Assembly (NCBI RefSeq): GCF_002831585.1
Contig: NZ_CP025113.1
Span: 3,115,001-3,179,000 of the forward strand
Origin: Bradyrhizobium sp. SK17
GTDB lineage: Bacteria; Pseudomonadota; Alphaproteobacteria; Rhizobiales; Xanthobacteraceae
Reading direction: 5' to 3'
Length of the DNA stretch: 64,000 nucleotides
The translations under genes and the position numbers were made by a program. Shown one piece after another: positions 1 through 8,587 of the stretch (positions are counted from its first letter, which is position 1; each line of letters begins with the position of its first letter). The notes beneath the pieces were generated by a model. That model was not told the DNA's origin. It was given only the letters and a program-made list of their open reading frames with translations, and did not search any database.

Positions 1-202
1 GGTCGAGATCGCGCACCAGGTCGGTCGCGGTGCAGTCGGCACGATGCGCGAGCTCGTAGATGATCCGCGCTTCCTGCAAGGTGAACGACGAATGCAGCAG
101 CTTCGGCTCGATGATGCCGAGCTTGCGGGTGTAGAACCGGCTGAAGCCGCGGACTGCGGCAACCTGGCTCTCGAGGGCCGTGTCATGGGAGTTTGATTTC
201 AT
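1..202 (-). CDS. MarR-family transcriptional regulator, N-terminal part (cut by window edge)
   Basis: Sixty-seven residues read from an ATG at 202 down to the left edge, with no stop. The start reads MKSNSHDTALESQVAAVRGF, followed by a segment with RFYTRKLG and LHSSFTLQEARIIYELAHR, then ADCTATDLVRDL. This matches the first helices and start of the winged helix-turn-helix of MarR regulators, particularly the subgroup fused to a C-terminal GNAT acetyltransferase domain. The rest of the gene lies outside the window, so the fusion cannot be checked. No convincing Shine-Dalgarno sequence is visible. The next gene on the same strand (the GT2 enzyme) ends 42 bases upstream. Confidence 0.72.
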   Translation of the reverse strand, partial: MKSNSHDTALESQVAAVRGFSRFYTRKLGIIEPKLLHSSFTLQEARIIYELAHRADCTATDLVRDLD

Positions 203-244
203 CAAACATATTATTTGACGGAATCAAGTAATATGCAAGCGCAT

Positions 245-814
245 TTACACGACCATGATCCGGCTGCGCAGCATGGTGCGCGAGGAGCGGCCGAGCCGGC
301 GCAGCAGGCGGGCCTCGGAGCGGCGGGCATCCGGGCGGTAGCCGCCGATCCGCTCGTAATGATCGCGCGCGATCAGCAGCCCCTGTTCGGCCGAGGGCCC
401 GGCGAGCATCCGGGCGACGAATTTGAGGCCGTCGCGCAGGCCGGGGTCGGAGTAGGGCGCGCGGGCGTAGCGGAAGATGCCGGCGCGATCCTTGCCGCTG
501 GCCGCCACCATCTGGATGAACTGGGTGGTCTCCTCGATCCAGCCGGCATCGAGCACGGCGCCCGGATGCAGGAACATCAGCCAGGGCGAGCGCGCCTGCT
601 TGGCACCGGCAGCGAGGGCTGCGGCGCGGGTGCCCTCGAAGCGCACGAAGCGGCAGCCGGCGACGTCGGCGACGCGCTCCATGATGTCGGTGTCGGTGCG
701 GTCGACCAGCAAGACTTCGCGGATGATTCCCGCGGCTGCGCCCGGCACCAGCGCCGCCAGGGTTGCGACCGCGGTGCGCTCGACCCCGTCGGTCGGAATG
801 ATCACGCTCAGCAT
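245..814 (-). CDS. Small GT2-like glycosyltransferase
   Basis: A 189-residue protein opening with MLSVIIPTDGVERTAVATLA, the first beta strand of a GT-A nucleotide-sugar-binding fold. EVLLVDRTDTD follows, then a stretch ending in SPWLMFLHPGAVLDAGW, which occupies the place of the usual DxD region. It is shorter than classic GT2 enzymes (about 230-330 residues) and has no membrane helix. The C-terminus, rich in Arg and Leu (RRLGRSSRTMLRSRI), may hold an amphipathic segment. Substrate and product are unknown. It lies between the truncated MarR gene and a divergent radical SAM gene. The family call is fair; activity is inferred only. Confidence 0.7.
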   Translation of the reverse strand: MLSVIIPTDGVERTAVATLAALVPGAAAGIIREVLLVDRTDTDIMERVADVAGCRFVRFEGTRAAALAAGAKQARSPWLMFLHPGAVLDAGWIEETTQFIQMVAASGKDRAGIFRYARAPYSDPGLRDGLKFVARMLAGPSAEQGLLIARDHYERIGGYRPDARRSEARLLRRLGRSSRTMLRSRIMVV

Positions 815-977
815 GATTTGAGGCTTCGGTGGCTCAAACGATTGGAGAACTCCGGTCGTGTTATCACCTTGTCATATTCAAAGCAGCCTGTTCGGCTGTA
901 GAATTTTGCAGCACTGTTCTGTGGAATTTCTGCGCTCGTGTTCTTGATTTGTTCTTTGGCTGTGTTAGCTTCAAAGC

Positions 978-2144
978 ATGAGCCGAGCATCCTCTCATGC
1001 CCTCAAGCACCCGCCGGTAACGGCGCCCTCCGATAACCCGGCGGGTGCACCTTCCCCGTTTCCCGAACTTGCGGTCGCGATCGAGCGCGAGCGGCGGCGA
1101 GGCCGCGGCGCGCAGTCCAACGCCAGCGGCCGCTATGAGGCCGAGGCGCGGACAGCCTTCGACGACGGCTGGCAGAGCCTCGACGACCTGCCGCCGTTTC
1201 AGACCAGCGTGGCGATCGACACCTCGCGCAAGGTGATTACCCGCAACGACTCGCCCGATATCGGCTTCGACCGATCGATCAATCCCTATCGCGGCTGCGA
1301 GCATGGTTGTGTCTATTGCTTCGCGCGGCCGACCCACGCCTATCTCGGCCTGTCGCCGGGGCTCGACTTCGAGTCGAAACTGTTCGCCAAGCCGGATGCG
1401 CCGGCGCTGCTCGAGAAGGAGCTGGCGGCGCCGGATTACGAAGCGCGGATGATCGCGATCGGCACCAACACCGATCCCTACCAGCCGATCGAGCGCGAGC
1501 GGAAGATCATGCGTGGCATCCTCGAGGTACTGGAGCGCGCCGGCCATCCGGTTGGCATCGTCACCAAATCGGCGCTGGTGACCCGTGACATCGACATCCT
1601 GGCGCGGATGGCCAAGCGCAACCTCGCCAAGGTCGCGCTGTCGGTAACGTCGCTCGACCCGAAGCTCGCCCGCACCATGGAGCCGCGCGCTTCGACCCCG
1701 CCGAAACGGCTCGAGGCGATCAAGCGGCTCACCGAGGCCGGCATCCCGACCACGGTGATGGTCGCGCCCGTGATCCCGGCGCTGAACGATTCCGAGATCG
1801 AACGCATCCTCGATGCGGCTGCCCACGCCGGCGCCAAGGAGGCGAGCTACGTGCTGCTGCGGCTGCCACTCGAGGTCCGTGACCTGTTCCGCGAATGGCT
1901 GATGGCGAACTATCCCGATCGCTACCGTCACGTCTTCACGCTGATCCGCGACATGCGCGGCGGCCGCGACTACGATTCGCAATGGGGCACGCGGATGAAG
2001 GGCACCGGCCCGATGGCCTGGATGATCGGCCGCCGCTTCGAGATCGCCTGCGAAAAGCTCGGCCTCAACAAGCGGCGCACCAAGCTGACCACGGATCACT
2101 TCGCCAAGCCGAAGCGCAATGGCCAGCAACTGAGTTTGTTCTGA
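978..2144 (+). CDS. PA0069-type radical SAM protein
   Basis: A 388-residue protein with the cluster-binding motif GCEHGCVYCFARP (Cys107, Cys111, Cys114, spacing CX3CX2C), which should ligate the 4Fe-4S cluster that cleaves S-adenosylmethionine. The TIM-barrel core continues through IAIGTNTDPYQPIER and VTKSALVTRDIDIL. The motif and context match the PA0069 group of radical SAM proteins, distantly related to spore photoproduct lyase; its substrate is not known. The C-terminus is basic and ends in GQQLSLF. The first ~75 residues are Pro- and Arg-rich and probably disordered. The gene stands alone, with repeat DNA immediately downstream. Confidence 0.85.
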   Translation: MSRASSHALKHPPVTAPSDNPAGAPSPFPELAVAIERERRRGRGAQSNASGRYEAEARTAFDDGWQSLDDLPPFQTSVAIDTSRKVITRNDSPDIGFDRSINPYRGCEHGCVYCFARPTHAYLGLSPGLDFESKLFAKPDAPALLEKELAAPDYEARMIAIGTNTDPYQPIERERKIMRGILEVLERAGHPVGIVTKSALVTRDIDILARMAKRNLAKVALSVTSLDPKLARTMEPRASTPPKRLEAIKRLTEAGIPTTVMVAPVIPALNDSEIERILDAAAHAGAKEASYVLLRLPLEVRDLFREWLMANYPDRYRHVFTLIRDMRGGRDYDSQWGTRMKGTGPMAWMIGRRFEIACEKLGLNKRRTKLTTDHFAKPKRNGQQLSLF

Positions 2145-2153
2145 TGCCACGGG

Positions 2154-2276
2154 CGTCATTGCGAGGAGCCAACGGGTCCGCGCGGAGCGCGGCCGGATGA
2201 CAGGCGCCGCGACGAAGCAATCCACGCTTCGCCATATGAGGTACGATGGATTGCTTCGCTTTCGCTCGCAATGACG
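2154..2276. repeat. Intergenic palindromic repeat, family A (copy 1)
   Basis: The element begins CGTCATTGCGAGGAGCCAAC and ends GCTCGCAATGACG, so its ends are inverted repeats. Inside is a short GC hairpin (CCGCGCGGAGCGCGG). A second, closely similar copy lies at 12818-12938. It contains an ATG in frame with the next gene, but that codon belongs to the repeat and is not the real start. Confidence 0.85.
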
Positions 2277-2288
2277 GGAAAGGTAAAC

Positions 2289-2735
2289 ATGAGTAACGCC
2301 CCGACCGCACGCTTCACCGTCCTCACGCTCGGCGTCAGCGACATGCGCGCCAGCATCGCCTTCTATGAGTCCCTCGGCTTCACCAGAAGGATGCGCGCGA
2401 CCGGCGAGGAGGTGGCGTTCTTCGAGACCGGCGGCACCGTGCTCGGACTGTTCCCGTGGCATCTGCTGGCCGCCGATGCAGGGTTGCCCGATCAACCGCG
2501 GCCATCGGCGTTCCACGGCGTTGCGATCGCCTGGAACTGCAACGACGACGCCGAGGTCGATCGTGTGATGGCGTTCGCGCTGTCGAAAGGCGCCAAGCTG
2601 CTGAAGCCCGCGCAGCCCACCAGCTATGGCGGCTATTGCGGATATTTCGGCGATCCCGACGGTCACGCCTGGGAAGTGGTGCGAGCGCCGGGCTTCGCGG
2701 TTCTCGAGAACGGGCGGGTGTCGATCCCCGACTAA
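2289..2735 (+). CDS. VOC (glyoxalase/bleomycin-resistance fold) family protein
   Basis: A 148-residue protein. FTVLTLGVSDMRASIAFYES at the N-terminus is the classic first beta-alpha unit of vicinal-oxygen-chelate proteins, and FGDPDGHAWEVVRAP near the end is the matching second-half metal/active-site strand. The family includes dioxygenases, lyases and antibiotic-binding proteins, so the substrate cannot be read from sequence. The ATG at 2289 is chosen because it follows a GGAAAGG-like ribosome-binding site; an upstream in-frame ATG lies within a repeat. The stop codon abuts a second repeat. No operon partner is evident. Confidence 0.82.
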   Translation: MSNAPTARFTVLTLGVSDMRASIAFYESLGFTRRMRATGEEVAFFETGGTVLGLFPWHLLAADAGLPDQPRPSAFHGVAIAWNCNDDAEVDRVMAFALSKGAKLLKPAQPTSYGGYCGYFGDPDGHAWEVVRAPGFAVLENGRVSIPD

Positions 2736-2783
2736 GCATGATCCGGAAAAAGTGCGAAGCGGGTTTCCGAAAAGATCATGCGC
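2736..2783. repeat. Short palindromic repeat, family B (RPE-like, copy 1)
   Basis: A 48-base imperfect palindrome starting GCATGATCCGGAAAAAG and ending CCGAAAAGATCATGC. It starts directly after the stop codon of the VOC gene. A closely similar copy is at 42541-42587, and a degenerate relative may be present around 6377-6430. It could form a hairpin in mRNA. Confidence 0.75.
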
Positions 2784-2909
2784 AAACAAGAAGCTGAAGT
2801 GAGATGACGTTTCGACCTCATCTCGCTTTGGCGCGGGCCGGATTGAATAGCGGGGAAGGGCGCCCGGTTCCCGGTTGCGCCGCGGAGCTTGGTTGAGCAC
2901 CATCCCGGC

Positions 2910-3677
2910 ATGATTCGGGACAAAGCCAAAAAGCCGCCAGCCAAAACGGCCAAGCAGGCCGCGCCGGCCAAGCCGGCGAAGCGCATCGTGGTGCGGCCGA
3001 GCTTCCGGCGCGAGCGCGCGCTGATCAAGCGCGGCATCTGGCCGGTCGCCGGCTGCGACGAGGCCGGGCGCGGTCCGCTGGCCGGCCCGGTGGTGGCCGC
3101 CGCCGTGGTGCTGGATCCCAATCGCGTCCCCAAGGGCCTCGACGATTCCAAGCGGCTGACCGCCGAGCGCCGCGAGGAATTGTTCGAGGAGATCTGCGCC
3201 ACCGCTGCGTACTCCGTCGCGGTGGCCTCGCCGGCGCGAATCGACCGCGACAACATCCTGCGCGCCTCGCTCTGGGCGCTGGCGCGCGCGGTGCATGCGC
3301 TGCCGGAGATGCCGCAGTACGTCTTCGTCGACGGGCGCGACAAGCTCGCCACGCCCTGCGACTGCGATGCCGTGATCGGCGGCGACGGCATCGTGGCCTC
3401 GATCGCGGCCGCCTCGATCATCGCCAAGGTGACGCGCGACCGCCTGATGTGTGCGCTTGCGCTGGATTGCCCCGGCTACGGCTTCGAGCAGCACAAGGGT
3501 TATGCGGTCCCCGAGCACCTCGAGGCGCTCGACCGGCTCGGCCCGAGCAGCCATCACCGCAGCCTGTTCGCCCCCGTCGTCGCCGCGCGGCTGAAGCATT
3601 TTCCGCTTCCCGTCGAGCCCGACCTGTTCACGGTCGCCGCCGAGAGCAAAGCCGCGGCGGCGTCCGAAGCGGCCTAA
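2910..3677 (+). CDS. rnhB: Ribonuclease HII
   Basis: A 255-residue protein of the RNase HII family, which cuts RNA in RNA/DNA hybrids and removes misincorporated ribonucleotides. The signature [14 protein letters not shown] carries the first two acidic catalytic residues (Asp-Glu); [18 protein letters not shown] and [10 protein letters not shown] supply the rest of the family core. An N-terminal Lys/Ala/Pro-rich tail of about 40 residues ([18 protein letters not shown]) is typical of rhizobial copies and is likely disordered. The ATG at 2910 is preferred; a TTG at 2889 would add seven residues. It is monocistronic as far as can be seen. Confidence 0.95.
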   Translation: MIRDKAKKPPAKTAKQAAPAKPAKRIVVRPSFRRERALIKRGIWPVAGCDEAGRGPLAGPVVAAAVVLDPNRVPKGLDDSKRLTAERREELFEEICATAAYSVAVASPARIDRDNILRASLWALARAVHALPEMPQYVFVDGRDKLATPCDCDAVIGGDGIVASIAAASIIAKVTRDRLMCALALDCPGYGFEQHKGYAVPEHLEALDRLGPSSHHRSLFAPVVAARLKHFPLPVEPDLFTVAAESKAAAASEAA

Positions 3678-3934
3678 AGCGCGATCACGCCCCGCCCGCT
3701 CGGTGTCATCGCCCGGCTCGACCGGGCGATCCAGCATTCCAGAGACAGTCGTTTTCGATCGAGAGGCCGAAGCGTACGGGATGCCCCGCCTTCGCGGGGC
3801 ATGACAGCTGCATTTGATTTTGCACCGTAGACTCATCCGGCCCCAGGTTGCCTCCGTCGCCGCCTGCCGTTATCAAAACCTTCGGGATCAGTTGCGCCGC
3901 TGGATGCGGCTGGCTGGGGCATTTCAGGCGTTTC

Positions 3935-5443
3935 ATGCGGTTTACCTCCCTGGTTGTCGAACTGATCCGCGCCCGGCCGCGCCTCGTGGTCTGGATCGTG
4001 GTGCTGGCGCAGGCCGCGATCTGGCTGTTGCTGCCGCTGATCTTCTACGGCAGCCCGCCCGGCAATCTCGCCACCGTCCTTGCCTTCGGCCGCGAATACC
4101 AGGTCGGCACCGACATGGGCCCGCCGCTGGCGTTCTGGCTTGCCGACATCGCCTTCCGCGCCGCCGGCAATCACGTGTTCGGCGTCTATCTGCTGGCGCA
4201 GGTCTGCGAGATCGCAACCTTCATTGCCTTCTACCAGCTGGCGCGCGCCATCGTCGGCGGCCCGCAGGGCGTGCTCGCGGTGCTGCTGTCGATGACAGTC
4301 GTGGTGTTCTCCTCGCCAAGCGTCGAGTTCGGCCCGCTGATCCTGGCGCGCCCGCTGTGGGCATTGTTGCTGCTGCACTCCTGGCAATTGATCGGGCAGA
4401 ACCGGCGCAGTTCGTGGTTCGCCTGGTCGATCGATTGCGGCCTGCTGCTGCTGACGACGCCGGCGGCGATCGGCATGATTCTGCTCGTGGTCGGCTTCGC
4501 GCTTGCGACCGAGCGTGGGCGACGCACGCTGCGCGCGGTCGATCCGCTCTATGCGGTGCTGGTCATCATCGTGCTGGCGCTGCCCTATCTGATCTGGCTG
4601 GTCCGCGCCGATGCGCTGGTGCTGCCGGCGTTGCCCGCAGTTGTCGATCTCAAGGCTCGCGCGCTGCGCTGGGGCGTCGTGCTCGGCGGGTTGATCGTGG
4701 CGACGGCGGCGATCGTGCTGCTGGTGATCCTCAACTCGCGCTGGTTCGCCCGCGACGCCGACGATTCGCCGATCATCTATCGTCCACCGGTCAGTCCGCT
4801 GGCGCAGCAATTCGTCTATTTCTTCGCCTTCGCGCCGGCGCTCGTCAGCAGCTTCGCGTCGGGCCTGTTCAATCTCGATCGACCGTTCGGCGGCGCCGGC
4901 GTGGCGCTGTTGATGTCGGGCCTCGCCGTCGTGGTCGCGACCGGCGATCTGATCCATCTCCGGCGGCAGCGGCTGTTGCGTTCGGTGTGGGCGTTCGCGG
5001 TCGCGGCGCCCGCTGCTTTGGCGCTGGCGGCGGCGCTGTTCCTGCCCTGGACCAGCACCACCGAGGTGCCGACCTCGCTGCCGGCGGCAGCGATGGGCCG
5101 CTTCTTCGACGACAGCTATGAGCGCCGCACCAACCAGCGCCTGCGCGCGGTCGCCGGCGATCCCGAACTCGCCAGCCTGATCGCGATGAACAGCCGTCGT
5201 CCGCATCTTCTGCTCGACGCCACTCCGCAGCGGACGCCATGGCTGTCGGTGGCGAAGTTCAACGAGACCGGCGGCGTCGTGGTCTGGCGCGCGCAGGACA
5301 CCGCCGGCACGCCGCCGCCCGACATCGCGCAACGTTTCCCTGGGCTGGTGCCCGAAGTGCCGCGCTCGTTCGACCGGCTGGTCAATGGAAGGCAGCCGGT
5401 GCTGCGGATCGGCTGGGCCATCGTGCGGCCGAAGGGGCAATGA
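3935..5443 (+). CDS. Multi-pass membrane protein, GT39/ArnT-like glycosyltransferase
   Basis: A 502-residue integral membrane protein with about ten hydrophobic segments. The first long loop reads GREYQVGTDMGPPLAFWLAD, where an acidic residue after the first helix followed by a proline-containing segment resembles lipid-linked-sugar transferases of the GT39/PMT_2 (ArnT) type. Family members move a sugar from a polyprenyl phosphate to an acceptor on the periplasmic side. The C-terminal ~130 residues form a soluble domain after the last helix. The start at 3935 puts a short basic stretch (ELIRARPR) before helix one; the frame stays open upstream but without a good start. Substrate is unknown. 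Confidence 0.7.
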   Translation: MRFTSLVVELIRARPRLVVWIVVLAQAAIWLLLPLIFYGSPPGNLATVLAFGREYQVGTDMGPPLAFWLADIAFRAAGNHVFGVYLLAQVCEIATFIAFYQLARAIVGGPQGVLAVLLSMTVVVFSSPSVEFGPLILARPLWALLLLHSWQLIGQNRRSSWFAWSIDCGLLLLTTPAAIGMILLVVGFALATERGRRTLRAVDPLYAVLVIIVLALPYLIWLVRADALVLPALPAVVDLKARALRWGVVLGGLIVATAAIVLLVILNSRWFARDADDSPIIYRPPVSPLAQQFVYFFAFAPALVSSFASGLFNLDRPFGGAGVALLMSGLAVVVATGDLIHLRRQRLLRSVWAFAVAAPAALALAAALFLPWTSTTEVPTSLPAAAMGRFFDDSYERRTNQRLRAVAGDPELASLIAMNSRRPHLLLDATPQRTPWLSVAKFNETGGVVVWRAQDTAGTPPPDIAQRFPGLVPEVPRSFDRLVNGRQPVLRIGWAIVRPKGQ

Positions 5444-5446
5444 GGT

Positions 5447-5532
5447 GTAGGGTGGGCTAGCGAAGCGTAACCCGCCGACCTTGCTCACTGTGGAGAGAAT
5501 GGTGGGTTACGCCTTCGGCTAACCCACCCTAC
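5447..5532. repeat. Inverted repeat with GTAGGGTGGG ends
   Basis: The left arm GTAGGGTGGGCTAGCGAAGC and the right arm, ending TTCGGCTAACCCACCCTAC, are imperfect inverted repeats around a ~25-base centre. It lies between two convergent genes, and the stop codon of the uracil-DNA glycosylase (5529-5531) is inside the right arm. It could act as a two-way terminator, but there is no clear T tract. Confidence 0.75.
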
Positions 5533-6359
5533 GAAGCCGTCGTCTGCTGCAGCACTTTCGCGATCGCGCGCAGATCCTGCCACGACAACCTTTTGTACGA
5601 CGGCGAGCGCAGCAGATAGGCCGGATGGAAGGTGGCGACGGCACGGATCGTGCGCGTTCCCGTGTCGTAGTCGATCCATTTGCCGCGGGTGCGCATGATG
5701 CCCTCGCGGGTGCCGAGCAGTGCCTGCGTCGAGGGATTGCCAAGCGTCACCAGCACGTCCGGATTCACCAGCTCGATATGACGCTGGATGAACGGCAGGC
5801 ACACCTGCGTCTCCTGCGGCGTCGGCGTGCGGTTGCCCGGCGGCCGCCACGGGATCACGTTGGCGATATAGGCTTTGCTGCGATCGAGCCCGATCGCCGC
5901 GATCATGCGGTCGAGCAGCTTGCCGGAGCGGCCGACGAACGGCAGGCCCTCGATGTCCTCGTCGCGGCCCGGCGCCTCGCCGACGAACATCACCTTGGCC
6001 TGCGGATTGCCGTCGGCGAACACCAGCCTGGTCGCGGTGTGCTTCAGCGCGCAGCCGTCGAACGTCTCCATCAGCGTGCGCAGCGCTTCCAGCGTCGGCG
6101 CGGTCCGTGCGGCCTCGCGTGCCGAGGCGATCGCGGCGTCCGGCAACACGGTGATTTCGCTACGCGGAACAGCGGGCATCGGCGGCGGCCGCAGCGGATT
6201 GAGCGCAACTGGTGGACGCGGTGCCGCAGGGGCAGGGGCGGGAACTGGCTCCGCCTCCTCGAGCCGGTTGATCGGCTCCTCGCCAAGCGCGCAGTCGACC
6301 CCGGCCTCCAGGTAAAAGGCCAGCAATTGCTGCAACGTAGGGATGGGCTCGGGCGTCAT
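5529..6359 (-). CDS. Uracil-DNA glycosylase, family 4-like
   Basis: A 276-residue enzyme that should remove uracil from DNA. The glycosylase core begins near residue 100: [20 protein letters not shown] is the uracil-binding motif, and [16 protein letters not shown] the C-terminal catalytic His motif. In classic family 4 enzymes four cysteines bind a 4Fe-4S cluster. Here only two of the four expected positions are Cys: GCALK and QVCLPF. The first Cys of the CxxC pair is Phe (TFDGC), and the Cys before RPPGNR is Trp ([11 protein letters not shown]). The first ~95 residues are a Pro/Ala-rich region not found in minimal enzymes. The last codon overlaps an intergenic repeat. The family call is secure; presence of a cluster is doubtful. 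Confidence 0.88.
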   Translation of the reverse strand: MTPEPIPTLQQLLAFYLEAGVDCALGEEPINRLEEAEPVPAPAPAAPRPPVALNPLRPPPMPAVPRSEITVLPDAAIASAREAARTAPTLEALRTLMETFDGCALKHTATRLVFADGNPQAKVMFVGEAPGRDEDIEGLPFVGRSGKLLDRMIAAIGLDRSKAYIANVIPWRPPGNRTPTPQETQVCLPFIQRHIELVNPDVLVTLGNPSTQALLGTREGIMRTRGKWIDYDTGTRTIRAVATFHPAYLLRSPSYKRLSWQDLRAIAKVLQQTTAS

Positions 6360-6511
6360 GATGGGTGCAATCTAAAGCATCAAGGGGAAAAGTGGAGGCT
6401 CGATTTCGGAAAAGATTATTCCCCTGCGGTATCCGGACCGTGCAAACCGATCGAAGCGCAATTCCATGGTTGTCCTTCCGCCAAAAATCGGAAACAACGA
6501 CATTTGAAAAG

Positions 6512-6528
6512 CTTAGAAGCGTTCTCAA
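6512..6528. promoter_or_regulatory. Iron-control-element-like palindrome before ETF-QO
   Basis: The sequence CTTAGAAGCGTTCTCAA matches the iron control element TTTAGAA-NNN-TTCTAAA bound by Irr at 12 of the 14 defined bases. It even shares the GCG spacer with the perfect copy in front of bfr. It ends 18 bases before the ATG of the ETF-QO gene, a position where a bound repressor would block transcription or early elongation. Function is inferred. Confidence 0.5.
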
Positions 6529-6546
6529 TGGGCTGAGACAGAGATC

Positions 6547-8205
6547 ATGAGTGCTGAAGACCTTCCTCCGCGCGAGTCTATGGAATTCGACGTCGTCATC
6601 GTCGGCGCCGGCCCGTCGGGCCTGTCGGCCGCGATCCGGCTGAAGCAGCTCAATCCGGAGCTCTCGATCGTCGTGGTGGAGAAGGGCTCCGAGGTCGGCG
6701 CGCACATCCTGTCGGGTGCGGTGATCGATCCCGCCGGCCTCGACAAGCTGGTGCCCGACTGGCGCGAGGATGCCGACTGCCCGCTGAAGACCCAGGTCAA
6801 GAGCGACCGCTTCTATTTGACGACGTCGCAGGGCTGGTTCCGGATCCCGAACTTCATCATGCCGCCGTTGATGCACAATCATCACTGCTACATCGGCTCG
6901 CTCGGCAATGTCTGCCGCTGGCTGGCGCCGAAGGCGGAGGCGCTCGGCGTCGAGATCTATCCGGGCTTCGCCGCGGCCGAGGTGCTCTATGACGACAACG
7001 GCGCGGTGCGCGGCATCGTGACCGGCGACATGGGCATCGCCAGGGACGGCAGCCACAAGGATTCCTACACCCGCGGCATGGAGCTGCTCGGCAAGTACAC
7101 GCTGTTCGCCGAAGGCGCGCGCGGCTCGCTGTCGAAGCAGCTGATCGCGAAGTATCAGCTCGACGCCAAGAGCGAGCCGCCGAAGTTCGGCATCGGCCTC
7201 AAGGAAGTCTGGCAGATCGATCCGGAGAAGCACCGGAAGGGGCGGGTGCAGCACACCCTCGGCTGGCCGCTGAAGGACAACACCGGCGGCGGCTCGTTCC
7301 TCTATCACTACGACGACAACCGCGTCGCGGTCGGCTTCGTCGTGCATCTCAACTACGACGATCCCTATCTGTCGCCGTTCGACGAATTCCAGCGCTTCAA
7401 GACCCACCCCGATGTCCGCGAACTGTTCGAGGGCGGCAAGCGCCTCGCCTATGGCGCGCGCGCCATCACCGAGGGCGGCTACCAGTCGGTGCCGCGGCTG
7501 TCGTTCCCGGGCGGTGCCCTGATCGGCTGCGCCGCCGGCTTCGTCAACGTGCCGCGCATCAAGGGCGTCCACAACGCGATGGGCTCGGGCATGCTCGCCG
7601 CCGAGCACGTCGCCGCCGCGCTCGGCGCGGGACGTGCCAATGACGAACTGGTGTCCTACGAGGACGCCTGGCGCTCGTCGGCGATCGGCAAGGACCTGTT
7701 CAAGGTCCGCAACGCCAAGCCGCTGCTGTCGAAATTCGGCACCATGTTCGGCATGGCGCTGTCCGGCTTCGACATGTGGTGCAACACGCTCGGCTTCTCG
7801 CTGTTCGGCACCCAGTCGCACGCCAAGCCGGACCGCAAGACACTGGATACGGCCAAGCAGCACCAGCCGATCGCCTATCCGAAGCCGGACGGCAAGATCT
7901 CGTTCGACAAGCTGTCGTCGGTGTTCCTGTCCAACACCAACCATGAGGAGGACCAGCCGGTCCACCTCAAGGTCGCCGACATGAACTTGCAGAAGACGTC
8001 GGAGCACGACGTGTTCGCCGGTCCCTCCAACCGCTATTGCCCGGCCGGTGTCTACGAATGGGTCGAGGAGGGCGCCACCCCGCGTTACCAGATCAACGCC
8101 CAGAACTGCGTCCACTGCAAAACCTGCGACGTGAAGGACCCCAACGGCAACATCACCTGGGTTCCTCCGGAGGGCGGCGGCGGCCCGAACTACGAGGCGA
8201 TGTAA
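6547..8205 (+). CDS. Electron-transfer flavoprotein-ubiquinone oxidoreductase (ETF-QO)
   Basis: A 552-residue inner-membrane-associated flavoprotein that passes electrons from reduced ETF (fatty-acid and amino-acid oxidation) to ubiquinone. The FAD-binding motif VVIVGAGPSGLSAAIRLKQL starts near residue 18. FIMPPLMHNHHCYIGSLG and GHGAG-like core segments fit the family. The C-terminal 4Fe-4S ferredoxin-like domain shows CPAGVYEW followed by NCVHCKTCDVKDP, giving the four cluster cysteines. Length equals that of bacterial and mitochondrial enzymes without the leader. No etfAB genes are adjacent. A near-consensus iron control element lies 18 bases upstream, suggesting iron-dependent expression. 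Confidence 0.95.
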   Translation: MSAEDLPPRESMEFDVVIVGAGPSGLSAAIRLKQLNPELSIVVVEKGSEVGAHILSGAVIDPAGLDKLVPDWREDADCPLKTQVKSDRFYLTTSQGWFRIPNFIMPPLMHNHHCYIGSLGNVCRWLAPKAEALGVEIYPGFAAAEVLYDDNGAVRGIVTGDMGIARDGSHKDSYTRGMELLGKYTLFAEGARGSLSKQLIAKYQLDAKSEPPKFGIGLKEVWQIDPEKHRKGRVQHTLGWPLKDNTGGGSFLYHYDDNRVAVGFVVHLNYDDPYLSPFDEFQRFKTHPDVRELFEGGKRLAYGARAITEGGYQSVPRLSFPGGALIGCAAGFVNVPRIKGVHNAMGSGMLAAEHVAAALGAGRANDELVSYEDAWRSSAIGKDLFKVRNAKPLLSKFGTMFGMALSGFDMWCNTLGFSLFGTQSHAKPDRKTLDTAKQHQPIAYPKPDGKISFDKLSSVFLSNTNHEEDQPVHLKVADMNLQKTSEHDVFAGPSNRYCPAGVYEWVEEGATPRYQINAQNCVHCKTCDVKDPNGNITWVPPEGGGGPNYEAM

Positions 8206-8225
8206 GCCAAGTGTCAGGTCCCGCC

Positions 8226-8250
8226 GCCCGCCTGCGGCGCGCAGGCGGGC
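8226..8250. terminator. GC-rich hairpin after ETF-QO
   Basis: An 11-bp perfect stem (GCCCGCCTGCG / CGCAGGCGGGC) with a 3-base loop lies 20 bases after the ETF-QO stop. There is no T tract, so it may stabilise the 3' end or work with Rho instead of acting as an intrinsic terminator. Confidence 0.5.
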
Positions 8251-8587
8251 CGGATCGCATCCGTCGCCGTCACGGGAGCGGCGGAACTGGGGTGGCAGTG
8301 CCGGGACCAGGCGCTTTTTGCGTCCGCACGCGAATGTGCCCGGCCCGGTCACGATACCGCCATAGTGGGAGCGTTTTGCGGTGGGGCTGGCTGGATCGGT
8401 GGGCGTAAAGGCCTAATCTGCCGATTGATTCGTCACGGGTTACCTTTGGGCTGTCCTTGCGGTTGCACAGCAAAAGCGGCATTGTCGCTCGTCGTGATGC
8501 CGCCGCTTGGGTTCGCATTTTGAGACTGATCGCAAGATCTTGGCCGTAAAATCCACCTGGCGTAAATCCTGGAGCAAGGCGACCGTG
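8251..8587. other. Intergenic region, no gene seen
   Basis: About 340 bases between ETF-QO and the TPR gene. No credible reading frame, RNA gene or repeat was recognised. It must hold the promoter of the TPR gene, but no clear -35/-10 pair could be assigned. The TPR frame stays open upstream to a TTG at 8507, which would put 27 charged residues ahead of the signal peptide and is considered unlikely. Confidence 0.4.

Noticed and set aside
2271..2288. An upstream ATG for the VOC protein
   Set aside because: It lies in a family A repeat that also occurs elsewhere without this gene; the ATG at 2289 has its own ribosome-binding site.
864..3836. A very long open frame (about 990 codons) on the minus strand
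   Set aside because: It runs antisense to the radical SAM, VOC and RNase HII genes. Its translation is Arg/Gly/His/Ala-rich low complexity, as expected from high-GC antisense frames.
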